The translations under genes were made by a program, and so were the position numbers. Of a stretch of DNA of 64,000 bases, positions 29,644 to 41,306 are shown piece after piece (within the stretch, counting starts at the first letter, position 1; every line of letters starts with the position of its first letter). Source of the stretch: Asterionellopsis glacialis (lineage: Eukaryota; Bacillariophyta; Plagiogrammaphyceae; Rhaphoneidales; Asterionellopsidaceae). A model generated the notes under the pieces. It was given only the letters and a program-made list of their open reading frames with translations, was not told the origin of the DNA and searched no databases. The stretch is from contig WKLE02001741.1 of the NCBI GenBank assembly GCA_014885115.2, forward strand, positions 1 through 64,000, in the 5' to 3' direction.

Positions 29644-32542
29644 CTACATTACAGTGCAACAAACAACTCCGGGTGGACAACCCAAGGCTCCAGCAATTCC
29701 ACCTTCTGCCGATGGGTGACTGGCAGCAGGAGCAGGGCGGGGTGTTCCATCACCAGCATTCACATCTCCGTCGTCATCGGGTGCATACCCGAGCTTGACG
29801 ACATCTGCCAATTTGACTAGAGTTGTCGATTCTCGAAACAAGTATTCATCAGACAATTTCGTTCCGTAACCACTTTCAAGTAATCCTTTGAACTGTGAAA
29901 TTGTGAGACTATCTAACATAGTAACCAGTCCTTCCTCCTTCTGAATTATATCCTCTGGAATCGATCCCATTTTAGCTATATCCGATGTTAACTTGGCAAC
30001 AAGATCTTTCTTGTCCATAGCTCGTATCTCTCTCACTTTTTCTGGATCGGCTACTGCTTGGTTGCTACTACTACCACCTGCTGTACCTTGTTCGATTTCA
30101 AAGGAAGACGTGTTGTTATCCTTAAATGATTTGCAGTACACAACTTCTAAAGAATTGGCCAAAAAACCTTTTCGGCACCAAGCACGTGCAATCTTCCCAC
30201 TCGTAGTTTTTGGTACAGTACGGGGTTTGAGCAAACAAAGTTGTGATATGCCTAGAGAATGTTCTGCATTTATAGCTGTTCGAATTGTATTTGCTAATGG
30301 ATCACACAATTCCGAAATACCCTGTGATTTCCAATCAAAGCCATTCCAAAAGTGAGCTATCAAGTCAATACATGCATTTAGGGGAGACGAACGTCGCCTA
30401 AAACCGGTTTTCAAACCAGTATGACACCTCTTATATGAATAACACTTACCTTCCCCTTGGGAACCTCTCGCAGTTCCATGACGAGAGCAACCTCTTCACC
30501 TCCTTCGTGGGTTGAATCAATAGTGAATGCTGCCGAACAGCCAGGACGAACCAATTCCGATGATGCTTCAGCAGTAGATTCAAGATCTTGTGGGTAGTAA
30601 TTACGACCTCCTACGATTATCAAATCTTTCAAACGACCACAAATAAAAAGCTCGCCTTTGTGAAGAAAGCCTAAATCACCTGTCCGTAGGAATTCTTTGT
30701 CGTCATTGCCATCGTCCAACAATGCCATAAAGTCAGTTTTTGTTTCATCTGGTTGACCAAAGTATCCTGCTGCCTTACTTGGTGATCGAACCCAAATTTC
30801 TCCGACTACATCATCGGCAACCTGTTTCATCGTCTCTGCATTCACAATCCTTACATCAACTGCTTGATGTGCTGGATAGCCACATCCAACCAAACGCGTC
30901 GTTGTTGAATTACCAGTGGCTTTATCTTTCAGAATTACTTTTCCATCAACTTCCAGTTCTTCTTTTCCAACAGTCAACCGCTGTTTACCTCCCGAACATA
31001 CAAAGACAGTATGTTCTGCTAAACCATACGTGGGGAACAATACACCCTTTTGTAAACCAAATGGTTGAAAGGCCCGTTCAAAGGCAAGGATACTTGGTTC
31101 GTCGACCGGTTCAGCAGCATTAATAATGTGCCTAATAGATGACAAGTCCAGTGTATCTTTCGAATAATCCGATGGATTTAATTTCCGTGAGGTAACCTTG
31201 AAGGCAAAGTTAGGTGCTTGTAAATGTGTCCCACTATATTTGGATACAGCCTCCATCCACATCATGGGCCTTTGTAAGAAAGATAAAGGAGACATGTAAT
31301 AACCAGATCCACCACAATACAATATACCAAGATAAGATCCTTAACAATATCAGTACGTTTGATGTATATTATTGTCGTCATTTATCCACCAAGAAGCATT
31401 GCAAACGCAACCCAAAGTCCCCCAGACACAGGAAAACGTACAATGTTAGTATCGAAAGAGAGTGGGAAAGATTGAAAGTTTTTTTTTTTTTTCTACCCAA
31501 AAATAAAGACTTTCGACTTATTGCATAATACGTACCAATTAAACCCATATCATGATATTGTGGAAGCCATGAAACAACGATAGTATCATCTACAGCTTTC
31601 AATTCATTTGTAATGATGGAAAGATTATGGGCAAGATTCCCATGAGTAATCATGACACCCTTCGGTTCACTGGTCGATCCAGATGTGTATTGTAAGAATG
31701 CTAAATCGGTAGCAATAGGACTTTTCATGGATTTGTCCGACCATGACTTGGAGGGCGTACTACCATCATTTGTGACAATCCACTGTAAATCTTCTGGCCA
31801 TTTAGAAGTTGTCTTTTTGGCACTAAAACCTTTGAAGGTATCTTTCAAACCTGAAAAAAAAAACAATGGTGGACGTGGTTTTTTGTTTTTTAAAAAAAAT
31901 GTGAATACGAATGAAACTCCAATACAATTACAATCCAAGTACTGTACTTGTGTACACAACGACATACCTGCAAGCTTTTTCATATGATTATAGGAAACAG
32001 ACGTTAATGCAACCTTGGATCCAGATTTTTCGACAATACCAGAAAACATAACTATAGTATCCTTCCTTGTTGGGTTTGGAGGGAATACTGGTACAGCAAC
32101 AATACTAGCCTTGAGACATGCAAGGAATGCAATCATAAAATCAAGGGACGGAGGATACACCAACACAACTCTGGTTGTGTAATAATAGTAAGTACACACA
32201 ATGCAATGCAAACAAATTAATAATGCGTATCACATGAGTGAATTTTTAAAAAAATGAACAATTGATACGCAGGTCGGATTATAATAATATACTTCTCAGC
32301 ATTGCCGTGTTCCATCCTTACCTATCTCCTTTGCGAATGCCTGCATCTACAAGGCGCTGTGCTACATTATTCACTTCCTTTTCTAAAGTTTTGTAAGTAA
32401 ATTGTTTTTCTACTTTCCCGCCATCGCTTCCATTTGATAAGAAAGTGACCGCATTCTTTTCAGGATAGGTTTTCACATTTTTCTTAAGTCTAGTTAGCAA
32501 AAGATCAGGTAATGATGTAGAAGTACTTTTCGACGAAACCAT
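29644..32542 (-). CDS. Fatty-acyl-AMP ligase fused to acyl-carrier domain, with C-terminal CaaX-like box
   Basis: Five exons on the minus strand: 32542-32322, 32170-31968, 31850-31536, 31339-30450, 30321-29644; all GT-AG with matching phases; 768 aa. Motifs in order: QYTSGSTSEPKGVMITHGN (about 195-213, AMP-binding P-loop), SWLPQYHDMGLIGSYLG (typical of fatty-acyl-AMP ligases), FPTYGLAEHT, LRTGDLGF, DLIIVGGRNYYPQDLE, and PKTTSGKIAR near 580. Residues about 640-725 form an acyl-carrier domain; TMLDSLTISQF places the phosphopantetheine Ser near 681. A Gly/Pro/Ala tail ends in CCTVM, a CaaX-type prenylation box. FAALs activate fatty acids as acyl-adenylates and load them on carrier proteins rather than CoA. 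The pathway fed here is not evident from neighbours. Confidence 0.93.
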
Positions 32543-33083
32543 CGTGTAGACCAAAGTTTTTTGTTGGTGAGAAGCCAGAAAAATCTATCGTTGTGTGCCT
32601 TGTTCGATCAAAAATCTTGAAACAAATGCAACAGAAAATATGCGTGATTCGCTGTTAGTTTGTACGATGCTTGTTCGATCGTGTAAACCGTGTGAATCTC
32701 GAACAAATCGTTTGAGTCTTGTTTGAGCACATGTCTGTGCGTTTCTCCCGCCTTCTCGCATGCGATTTCCCCCGCGAAAACGAAAAACGAAAAATTCTGG
32801 CGCGAGCGCATAAAAACGCGCACGGTTTTTGAAATTCAAAAATTTCGTTTCTCCGGTATTTTTTATCTTCTTTTCTCTGGTTGGATTGTGGGTGGAACAT
32901 CAAAACTTCTCTTTCACATCTATTATTCATATCGATAGAAGATCACATCAGTAGATCTATCATTCTACCGTACTGAGTATGTCAAGCTGCTGAAACTTTT
33001 TATCTTTGGTGCCTTTTCTTCTTGTGCATGGCAAACACACTTGAAAGCTAAATCGTGCCAATCACGTATTTTCAACGTAAAGT
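32543..33083. other. Divergent intergenic region
   Basis: Shared 5' flank of the acyl-AMP ligase (-) and the next orphan (+). Short antisense frames exist without motifs. Nothing further is seen. Confidence 0.5.
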
Positions 33084-34550
33084 ATGAGTAGCAGTAGTAT
33101 TATTTCATCTTCCACAAGAGAGAATCGTTCCTATGGTGGAAAAGCTGGAATTTGGTTAAAGAAATGTCGAAGATCTCCAGTGTTTGGAAACTGCAGCAAC
33201 AACAATAACAACAACAATGAACAAATACTAGTATCAGGCCAAAGTAACAGTCGTAGTGTAACTCCATTGGTCACTGAGGAAAATCTATTGGAAATTCTAA
33301 CGGCGCAAGCTACACACAAACAAGACTTTAATAATAATGAATCCGCAAAAACTATAGAAGGCAAGGATAATCACAGTCCATCACCAGTGGATGTCAAGAC
33401 AATTATTGGATGGGATGATGTTTTGTGTCGACCAATTTACAAGAGTACCACAGATATGAATGCTTCTATTGCTGTTGCTGATCGCAGTGTAACAGATAAG
33501 GATGGTAATGACATACCAGTAGAAGAACAATCATTAAAGATTCATGCAACAAATAAAACTACCAAGAAAAGACCTCGTCCGGGTTATGGGACTCGTAAAC
33601 ATACCACAAGGGAAGATTTCAATGAAGCGGTAGACTTTAATAGTAACAATGATCTTCGCGAAGATAAAATTACTGATACCAATGACGACGACCATGATGA
33701 TGACAATGCGCGACATGAGGAACCTAATAAAGTACCGACAAATGTAAACAATAATGATGATGCTACGGACAGCAAGGATTTCGATAAAGCTACTATTACA
33801 ACAAGTGATGAAACTTCAAGGCAAGGAACGCAGGTTATGTCAGCTCATATGACGTCGCCTAATGATGCAAACTTTGATCTTTCTAGTCCACATCCTGTTC
33901 GATTATCTTCCATTTGCCATGCATTGAACAGTGAAGCCAAAGGAACACCAGCCATCCCAAGGGTGACCGATTTTAATGGTGATGATTCAATGATGAAAAA
34001 ATTACAACCATCACAACAAACATTAAACTTGGAACCTGTCTCGGAAGAACCAAATACAACCATCCCAAAGGGTGCATCATCATTGTTATTGAAACCAAAG
34101 GGAAAGAATAAAACAGATGCTAATAGTGCTACAACAACAAAAGCTATCCATGATCAAAATGGAGCTATACAAAATAATGATGACGATGGTGCTACTGATA
34201 ATACTTCAAGAGAGGAGGAAAAAAATATACACCTCATTCGTCAACCTTCTTCTCATACATCCATGGATATTGCCAAGGCATTCTTTGAACATTTAGATTC
34301 CACACAAATTCTTGTTCTGGATAGTAGTAGTAATGGTACACCGCTACAACGATCAGGAACACGATATTGTTGTGTACGGACATTACGAAAGACTGATATG
34401 TGTAGTACTCCATTAAAAGAAGAATACAATACCTATGTGGAAGCTACCAAAGAAAATGGAGTTACACCATTATCTATTCAAGAGTATGCTGTTAATAGAG
34501 GGAATTACTTTCGTAAATCACAAGTTTATGAAGGGTTCTTGGATGAATGA
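33084..34550 (+). CDS. Asn/Asp/Ser-rich hypothetical protein
   Basis: Single exon, 488 aa, with ATG in a clean context. I recognise no domain. Most of the protein is polar and low in complexity: an Asn run (NNNNNNNEQ, about 40), an acidic stretch (TNDDDHDDDNARHEE) and many Ser/Thr. Two parts look conserved. KAGIWLKKCRRSPVFGNC lies near the N-terminus. A roughly 95-residue C-terminal block (MDIAKAFFEHLDSTQILVLDS..., then RSGTRYCCVRTLRKTDMCS and VTPLSIQEYAVNRGNYF) resembles a small globular domain. The composition suggests a nuclear regulatory protein, but that is a guess. Confidence 0.65.
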   Translation: MSSSSIISSSTRENRSYGGKAGIWLKKCRRSPVFGNCSNNNNNNNEQILVSGQSNSRSVTPLVTEENLLEILTAQATHKQDFNNNESAKTIEGKDNHSPSPVDVKTIIGWDDVLCRPIYKSTTDMNASIAVADRSVTDKDGNDIPVEEQSLKIHATNKTTKKRPRPGYGTRKHTTREDFNEAVDFNSNNDLREDKITDTNDDDHDDDNARHEEPNKVPTNVNNNDDATDSKDFDKATITTSDETSRQGTQVMSAHMTSPNDANFDLSSPHPVRLSSICHALNSEAKGTPAIPRVTDFNGDDSMMKKLQPSQQTLNLEPVSEEPNTTIPKGASSLLLKPKGKNKTDANSATTTKAIHDQNGAIQNNDDDGATDNTSREEEKNIHLIRQPSSHTSMDIAKAFFEHLDSTQILVLDSSSNGTPLQRSGTRYCCVRTLRKTDMCSTPLKEEYNTYVEATKENGVTPLSIQEYAVNRGNYFRKSQVYEGFLDE

Positions 34551-34938
34551 ACAAGTCAATCAATGAAAATCAACATCAAGGTGTACTTGTAGAGAACATA
34601 CAATTTGTACAGAAATATAATGTCGAATGAATGAACATCAGGACTTGTAGTAAAGATTATACAGTCAATAGAGATGTGATTTCAATACCAAATACCAATA
34701 CAACGATAAAGATTCACGGGGTAACAAAATCTAGCCGTGTACCATGTGAAGTATTTAAACATAAAATTTAATCGCTTTTTATTAGGTTTCAATTGCTATA
34801 TTCCTTTGATGATAACCTAGATTTTCGAATGCCCAAGATGTGAAATCTTAAAGATTTTATAAAAAAGGTGTTGAGCACCATTTCTCTTTCATTTGTAGGG
34901 GCAAGTCTAAAATAAAAAAAAATCTTTGTATTGTTAAT
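34551..34938. other. Convergent intergenic region
   Basis: AT-rich 3' flanks of two convergent genes. Nothing recognisable is present. Confidence 0.5.
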
Positions 34939-36822
34939 TTATGCGAGCCATAACAAAAATAGCAAAATGTGAAGTGGTGTGTATACTGTCAATACATATG
35001 GAGTGTAGACAGGAAATATATTTGGCACCAGACTTAATGGCGGCCAAGTTACAAGCAATATTATCATTTGGATTGGAAACCAGAAACTTCTTCGTCGTCG
35101 TCGTCCGTCGTCGGTTTCGTTTTTCGAATCATACGATGGAAATGCCAACAGTGCAGTCCACAGCAATGTCGAAGGATAAGCCAATGAAACGTGTGACATG
35201 ATTATGGGAACATGTAGATAAACTGCCAGCAGACATGCCAAAAAATGAAGATGTTTTTGGACATTATTGCCATTCTTTTGTTGATTGATTTGCAGCAAAT
35301 CACGAAGTGTGACTGCAAAGACAAGAGTATATACCAAACCAAACAATGCATTCATTACAGAAATTTCCATCCAAGCTGACACCATCAAAAGCGATAGGGT
35401 TGCACTCGCTGTTCCAATGAGAGTTTTGCTAATGATTTCCAACGAGAATTGCTCAATATCCACAAATAGGAGTAACAAGGCACGGATGACAAGAGGTAAT
35501 GCGAGTAAAATATTGGGAATCAGATACTCGCTATGTCCAACAAATTTGTTTGGTGATGGAAGTAAGTATAGAGTAATAGAATGATGTAGACGTTCGTGCA
35601 AATTGCTAAGTCCTCGAATGAAGTATTCTACTCTTTGAACCATTGCCGCTGCAAATTTTGCTGTTTCTTCTTCAGATTGTCCACGAGAGAACGCTTCAAT
35701 AGTGATAGAATCAATTCCGCGATCCAGTACTGGTGCATGTGGTGGATATGGCCCCATAGCAAGTGTATAAGCAAACAAAAACATATTACCAAGATCAACA
35801 GCCCATTCGTAGATTGAAGAGAGGTTTTTGTCCACAAAGGCCTTCCATTTCGAAGCTTCAGAGCTGTAGGGGTGCATTACAATGTTGTAACTTCGAAAAA
35901 CAGAACCTGCTGCGAATACATAATCTAGATTCGGTAGTACACCGCGGCGTCCTTGTGGTAGTAATCGTATCTCATTCAATGCAGATCCTGAGGCTTCAGA
36001 TGACATTTTAAGTACAAGCAGATTTCGAATAATCCCCATGGTATAGTCAGGCGGAAGTTGCGATATAGACTCTCCCTCGACTGAATGATATGTAGTTCCT
36101 AAATACGTGTCAAGAAAGGTGGAAATTGTTGATTCTAGTTCAGTTGAACTATCTGTCGGTGATACGAGGAGTATAGTTTTGGCCAACCATGGACTTTGTT
36201 GAGCATTGGACAACCGTTGCAAGAAGTAAAGGAGGGGAAAATGAAGACTACTTGTACCCCATGTTGAAGTAGGTGCTGGAACGACTAAAACGATTGTCTC
36301 CTCTGTTGGTACTACTCCACTGGAAAGAGAGATTACCTTTGCAACATCAAATCCTGCAGATTCCTGACGAAGACACGATAAATTTGGAATATCATTTGGT
36401 AAACTCTCGCATAAGCTTTTGGAGTAAAGGCCAGCCCCACTGTCATCTGTCGATTGGTGTTGATCTCTTTCTACTGTAGCTGGGTAATCTGTTCCTCTAC
36501 GAATGAAGAATCCTGGTTCTAACGCATTTTCATCAATATAACTTCCACGGCATTTCGATTCACCCGTTATAACAGAAACCACAGGATGAAGACACGTCCA
36601 AATAATCCCAATCAAATAAGGTACAACTATGAATCTCTTGAAGTATTTTGCCTTGAACACTTTTTTGATTTTGTTGCGTATTTTTTCTTTGATGATTTCT
36701 TTTTTTGATTTTTGAACATTTTCCTTCGACTTTTCTTTTGTGACCGTATCGTCATTTTGCTGTTGTGAGGCTAGGTCGGTCGTGACATTTTCCGCTGCTT
36801 CCTCCGATGGCTTGGCTGTCAT
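34939..36822 (-). CDS. GPAA1: GPI transamidase subunit GAA1/GPAA1
   Basis: Single exon, 627 aa, starting at ATG 36822 (MTAKPSEEAA). A Lys-rich cytosolic N-terminus is followed by a transmembrane helix (RFIVVPYLIGIIWTCLHPVV). A large luminal domain carries LPQGRRGVLPNLDYVFAA and PYPPHAPVLDRGIDSITIEA. RGLSNLHERLHHSITLYLLP is the Gaa1 hallmark (in other species RxxSNxxERLHxSxxFYLL). Several hydrophobic helices follow to the C-terminus. Gaa1 is a subunit of the ER complex that cleaves proproteins and attaches GPI anchors. It is thought to form the amide bond, and its luminal domain has an M28-peptidase-like fold. Confidence 0.9.
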   Translation of the reverse strand: MTAKPSEEAAENVTTDLASQQQNDDTVTKEKSKENVQKSKKEIIKEKIRNKIKKVFKAKYFKRFIVVPYLIGIIWTCLHPVVSVITGESKCRGSYIDENALEPGFFIRRGTDYPATVERDQHQSTDDSGAGLYSKSLCESLPNDIPNLSCLRQESAGFDVAKVISLSSGVVPTEETIVLVVPAPTSTWGTSSLHFPLLYFLQRLSNAQQSPWLAKTILLVSPTDSSTELESTISTFLDTYLGTTYHSVEGESISQLPPDYTMGIIRNLLVLKMSSEASGSALNEIRLLPQGRRGVLPNLDYVFAAGSVFRSYNIVMHPYSSEASKWKAFVDKNLSSIYEWAVDLGNMFLFAYTLAMGPYPPHAPVLDRGIDSITIEAFSRGQSEEETAKFAAAMVQRVEYFIRGLSNLHERLHHSITLYLLPSPNKFVGHSEYLIPNILLALPLVIRALLLLFVDIEQFSLEIISKTLIGTASATLSLLMVSAWMEISVMNALFGLVYTLVFAVTLRDLLQINQQKNGNNVQKHLHFLACLLAVYLHVPIIMSHVSLAYPSTLLWTALLAFPSYDSKNETDDGRRRRRSFWFPIQMIILLVTWPPLSLVPNIFPVYTPYVLTVYTPLHILLFLLWLA

Positions 36823-37211
36823 GGTCACGGTGAACAAGTTTCAAACTGTCGGAGGGTAAATAAATACGATCTTGCGTTGGGGATTTCGAGAGTATTGCTC
36901 CTCTAGATTTACTTCTTTTTGAAAATTTGACACTGTTAGGAGTGATTGGCCGTTGTGGGACGTTATCGAGATATTGATGCAAACAATGGTGGTATCTGGA
37001 AATACTGAGACCTACACATTTGAACGCAAAATTTTGAAAATCTGGGTCGTCATTGTATGGGTGGAGTCTGCTCTGCATCACGCAAGTCTAATCATAACTA
37101 GCTTTGTCATCGCATTCGATCGATCCCTCCAAAGCCTTCGGTAACGAACACATCTCCGTCGTCGTCCTTCTCCAAGAGACCCAAAAGAAGAATCTTATCC
37201 AACCAAGCACG
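36823..37211. other. Short divergent promoter
   Basis: About 390 bp shared by GAA1 (-) and the Pkr1-like gene (+). No motif is recognised. Confidence 0.5.
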
Positions 37212-37493
37212 ATGTCTTTCGTTTCACAGCTTATGGCACCTGGTGGCGGGGTTATGTTGCTACCCTTTGTGAAGATTGTAATTGGATGTTTGCTAGTCGT
37301 AACGCTTTCCGCATTTGCCGCAGGAGTTGCTAGGATTCACATGGCAATTCTATCCTTTTTGAGTGGAGGATTGCTATTTTCTCTTTATTTCTTCGAAGTA
37401 CAATATGCCAAAGTAAAGGGAAATGCAGAACAACGAAGTGGTAACGGTTCGGCTCAAGCAGATTCCTCAAGCAAACAGCAGAAGACAGATTAA
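37212..37493 (+). CDS. Small two-helix membrane protein, Pkr1-like
   Basis: Single exon, 93 aa. ATG 37212 is the first methionine in the frame (MSFVSQLMAPGGG); the open frame upstream has no ATG. There are two hydrophobic helices at about 14-37 and 42-60, with a short turn AGVARIHMAIL and a terminal hydrophilic Ser/Gln/Lys tail. The layout resembles fungal Pkr1, an ER protein needed to assemble the V-ATPase membrane sector: a short N-terminal helix, PG-rich start, two helices with an IHxxxL turn, then FxxE. The similarity is by layout and a few residues only, so the function is tentative. Confidence 0.6.
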   Translation: MSFVSQLMAPGGGVMLLPFVKIVIGCLLVVTLSAFAAGVARIHMAILSFLSGGLLFSLYFFEVQYAKVKGNAEQRSGNGSAQADSSSKQQKTD

Positions 37494-38477
37494 AAGAAAC
37501 AAGTTATTGAACCCGGCGTTGCGATTGACCAAAGTTGTATTCCAAGTATTCTTATTCGCTCAAAGAGGAAATCAAAGTGCGGTTGATGTTGGGATTCCTT
37601 GTGGAACATAACATCACTGGAATTTAGTTTCTTTTAGCCATAGCACAAATGAAAAAAGCTGCCAATGTATGTTTTGAAGGATTTTAGAAGAAACATAGTC
37701 TAAAATACAGCAAGTGTATACATATTTGAAGAAAAAAAATGCTCGTCAGTCTTACTTTTATTGAATCGGTTGTTTTAGCGGTATTGTTGAGGCGTTGCTT
37801 GATATAAGCCTTGAGTGGATGCTTACAATGAAATTTTCTCTTTCAATTTGAATGATAAAATTTCTTCTTTTGAACTTTTTTTTACACGTATGTTGAGAAT
37901 CTTGAATTACGTGGATTACATCGCAAGGTTTTCTTGAAAGAGGAATCATCGACATGCACCAATTCTCTCCGTGTTTTACAGCATCCTTGATCCTATTTCA
38001 TTGATATTATTATCATATTTTTTATTATATCATTAGTGCAGGTTGGTGAACATTATTTTTTTTGTCCCTGCGTATTGCAAGTTTTGTCCACGAGAAACAA
38101 TTCTTTCGTTCCTGTCCGTAGTACGTTAATGTCTGTCATCTGTCTTTGTACATTTTCATCTGTGGTACGTCATTCGTACGTCGTTTACCAGACTGTAAAG
38201 AGAAACTCGTACCTTACACACCCGCGCAGTCGCCCACACTCAAACGCAACGCATCTATCACTCTATCACGCACACATCACTCGCTCACATCTTCGACTCG
38301 TCTCCATCAAAGAAAAAAAATCAGAAAACGCAACAGGAAACATCAGCTTGTAGCCTGCTAGAGTAGGTGTCGGCACTGTTCATCTGAAACTGTCCAATTT
38401 GTGACTTTTGAGCATTCTGCTTGGTTATTTCGGTGAATTCATTTTGATTTCTCCATTCAGACTTTTGCCTGACTCTT
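37494..38477. other. Intergenic region
   Basis: About 980 bp between a gene ending at 37493 and PRORP-A. It is AT-rich, with short frames only; no motif is recognised. Confidence 0.5.
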
Positions 38478-41252
38478 ATGACTATGCGAACCATCACGAA
38501 GTGCCGACAGATTTACAAGCTCCTTACTTTTGGAATAATTTCTTACTTGCCAGCACAAGGAAGTCACTTGACCGCATTTGTCTCCTCTGTGCAGACGAGA
38601 CCTTATGGATCTTTAGTGGGCGCAGCTACATCATATCAAAAAGACAAATGGTCTCTTCCGATGATTATTGGAGAAGAAGCTTCAATTCAGAAAGATGGTT
38701 CAACCGAGCAACTTATAGATGAAGACTCATGGAAAGAATATGAAGAAACATTCAGAGAAGTCGTTCAGACAGGGAGAGTCATGAAGAAGGATAATTTAGA
38801 AGAAATGGCGATGGCGATAGAATATCTCGCAAAAAACGAACCTGTTGTAACGACAGATGTATCACTCGTGGACCTAAACTCGGCTGCCGACCATAAGGAT
38901 GATTTCAAAGCTCAACGTCAAAAATTTCTCGATCAAACAAATTTAACATCCTCGCACTATGAATTTGTGGGTCGCACGCTTACTTATCTAGGAGATTATT
39001 GTGCCAAACGCCGTCTTTCCGTTCCTTTAAAAGTTGCATGGCATAAACTGAAGGAAACTGGGATGATCCCACGAGAAAATTGTATTAGTACATACCTATA
39101 TGTTTTAAGTCTTGATGATACCTCAGACTTATCATCTGAAGTTGCTGCCTTTCATGACCTGGTTTATGAACCAAATGAAAAGACGGTTTCTTTGCGTGTG
39201 AAGTCCTTAGTGGGGAAAGGAGATGCATCAGGTGCCCTTGAAATGTTGAATTCGTCAGCGGTAAGTCTGGTTCGTGTTGCTTGCATCTTAGGGGTTCCGT
39301 CCAAAGAAAAGAAAAGTATATTCTAATCATTTTATTTCTTGGTAATGCAGGAAAGTTCCAAGAGCGGAGAATGGAAAAAGCTCAGAACTTACCTACCGAT
39401 CTTAAGTTTGTTCTGTTCCCGAGGTGAAATGACTTCAGCCCTGCAACTGTATCAACAAATGCGAAACTCTTCTACCGTGTACTTTGACTCTGACACATAT
39501 GCAATTCTGCTTGGAGCTCTTGCTCAACAAGGATACTTTCGGTCAGTGAAACTGTTGTCGTTTTCTTTTCTTGGTAGTAAGTATAATGTATACACTATCC
39601 TTACAAGTTTTCTACTTTTTCTCTCTCTAGGCATGATTCTAAACCAATCGAAGGATACCCACTATCACCTGGTCCTCAATTTTTTGACCAGATGGTAACT
39701 GAAATGGCAGACGACTTACTTGAGATCAATAACGCATCTGTTGGGATATTGCGGGAAGCCTTCGCCAAAGGATACCCAGAAAACTTCAAAAATGAGGAAG
39801 AAGTTGACCTGAACGATGAAATGCCGTTGTCAGATAAACGCGCGGGTGTAAACGAATTTGTGCTGAGCCGTGTGCTTGTGAACGAGACAACAGCTATATG
39901 TCCCCGCACGGGTACAAAACTTAGCCTTCTCAAGTTAGATAAAGATCAAAGAGTACGCGTACATGATACTCTTCTTGACATGGCAGCTATTCAGTATGAA
40001 GAGTTTAGGGCAAAGCTTGCAGCTCGTTACAAGAAGAAGATGCAAGAAATTGAAAATAGCGACTTTGCTGTTCGGGAACTTGCCCGTTTCTCCAAGTGGC
40101 TAGAGTATGTTTATTCTGCATCTTGCTAAATTTTTTTGCGTGCTAAGATTCACTTTTACTCACATGTTCCCTTTACATATTACTTTCGTTTATCTCACAG
40201 TGATCGAGAAGGAGAACCTTTCACAGCTATTGTTGGTAAGATTGTCTGTTTTTTCTAATTTGATTTAAATTTGGTTTAAATATAACGAGTTCTTGGTATT
40301 ACTAACCGAACATCTTTTGTTGCATGCTTATAGACGGGCCAAACGTGGCATACTTTGGGAGTGGCAATGTAAATTACCGACAGGTCGAACTTGTTGTCGA
40401 AGAGCTTGAGAAGATGAATGAAAACCCACTGGTAAGCTGACAATGAACGCGTGACCCATCTTCTGCGTGGATGACTGCGTATGATTCTCACCATTGTGTC
40501 CAAAATAATTTGCCAGGTTACTATGCCTCAAAAATATGTTGCAGAGAAATTTAATGTTGGTGTAGGATTTACGCAAATACTAAAAGAGGAAGATTTGGCC
40601 ATCATGAATAAGTAAGTAGTCACACGAAGCAAATCTAACCCACCAATATTTCGATGTTGTTAAATCATGCACTAATTTAATATTCGATTCAACGTCACAG
40701 ATTACTGGAATCAGGAAAGATGTACATAGTCCCAGCAAAGTGCCTTGATGATTACTATTGGATGCTTGCAAGTGTTTCGGAGCAAAAAAAATCTTCTGCG
40801 GGGGTCGATATCCATGTCCCTCCGAGCAATAGCGAACAACGATTCCCTGGACTTCGTCCGATGTTGATTACGTGCGATCAAATGCGAGATCATAAATTAG
40901 AACTTCTGGAGCCAAGGTTGTTTCGGAGATGGTACAGGTAAGTCCAACTATTCCAACCGTCCTGACTTTCGTATTCAAACGCAAGCTTCGTCTAACGCTA
41001 AAAAATTCATCTTGATGTAGCTCGTTCATTGTTAACTATAACATTTCTTGCGTTGCAAATGGAGAGTTCGAGGTATGCAATACAAATGGCGACTTAGATG
41101 GAGAGGAACAAGAAAAACAGGTTGAATTTTTTCCAGCAGACTTTTTCAGTCGGGAAATACAAGGAAGCCCAACTCCCGACGGAGATGCAACAGTTTGGCA
41201 TTTCCCAGTAAGCGAGTGGGGGCAACACGAGCGATTTTGCATCCGGCTTTGA
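38478..41252 (+). CDS. Protein-only RNase P (PRORP), copy A, probably plastid
   Basis: Eight exons: 38478-39260, 39351-39541, 39631-40104, 40201-40235, 40334-40431, 40517-40611, 40701-40937, 41021-41252; every junction is GT-AG and in phase; 714 aa. The N-terminus (KLLTFGIISYLPAQGSHLTAF) looks like a signal peptide with a Phe-containing cleavage site, as in diatom plastid preproteins. Helical PPR-like repeats follow (residues about 95-340, with LRTYLPILSLFCSRGEM). The NYN metallonuclease domain has IVDGPNVAYF (Asp 495), CLDDYYWML (Asp 575/576) and CDQMRDHKL (Asp 618/622), the metal-binding acidic residues of PRORP. WHFPVSEWGQ...FCIRL carries the C-terminal His and Cys of the zinc site. PRORPs cleave the 5' leader of pre-tRNA. 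Convergent with copy B. Confidence 0.95.
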
Positions 41253-41306
41253 TAAATTCTATTCGCAAAATAAAAATTACTTAATTTTGTTGCTGCTAAT
41301 CTGACA

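Noticed and set aside
32585..32938. Overlapping short frames on both strands upstream of the acyl-AMP ligase
   Set aside because: They are mutually overlapping, lack motifs and sit in a divergent promoter.
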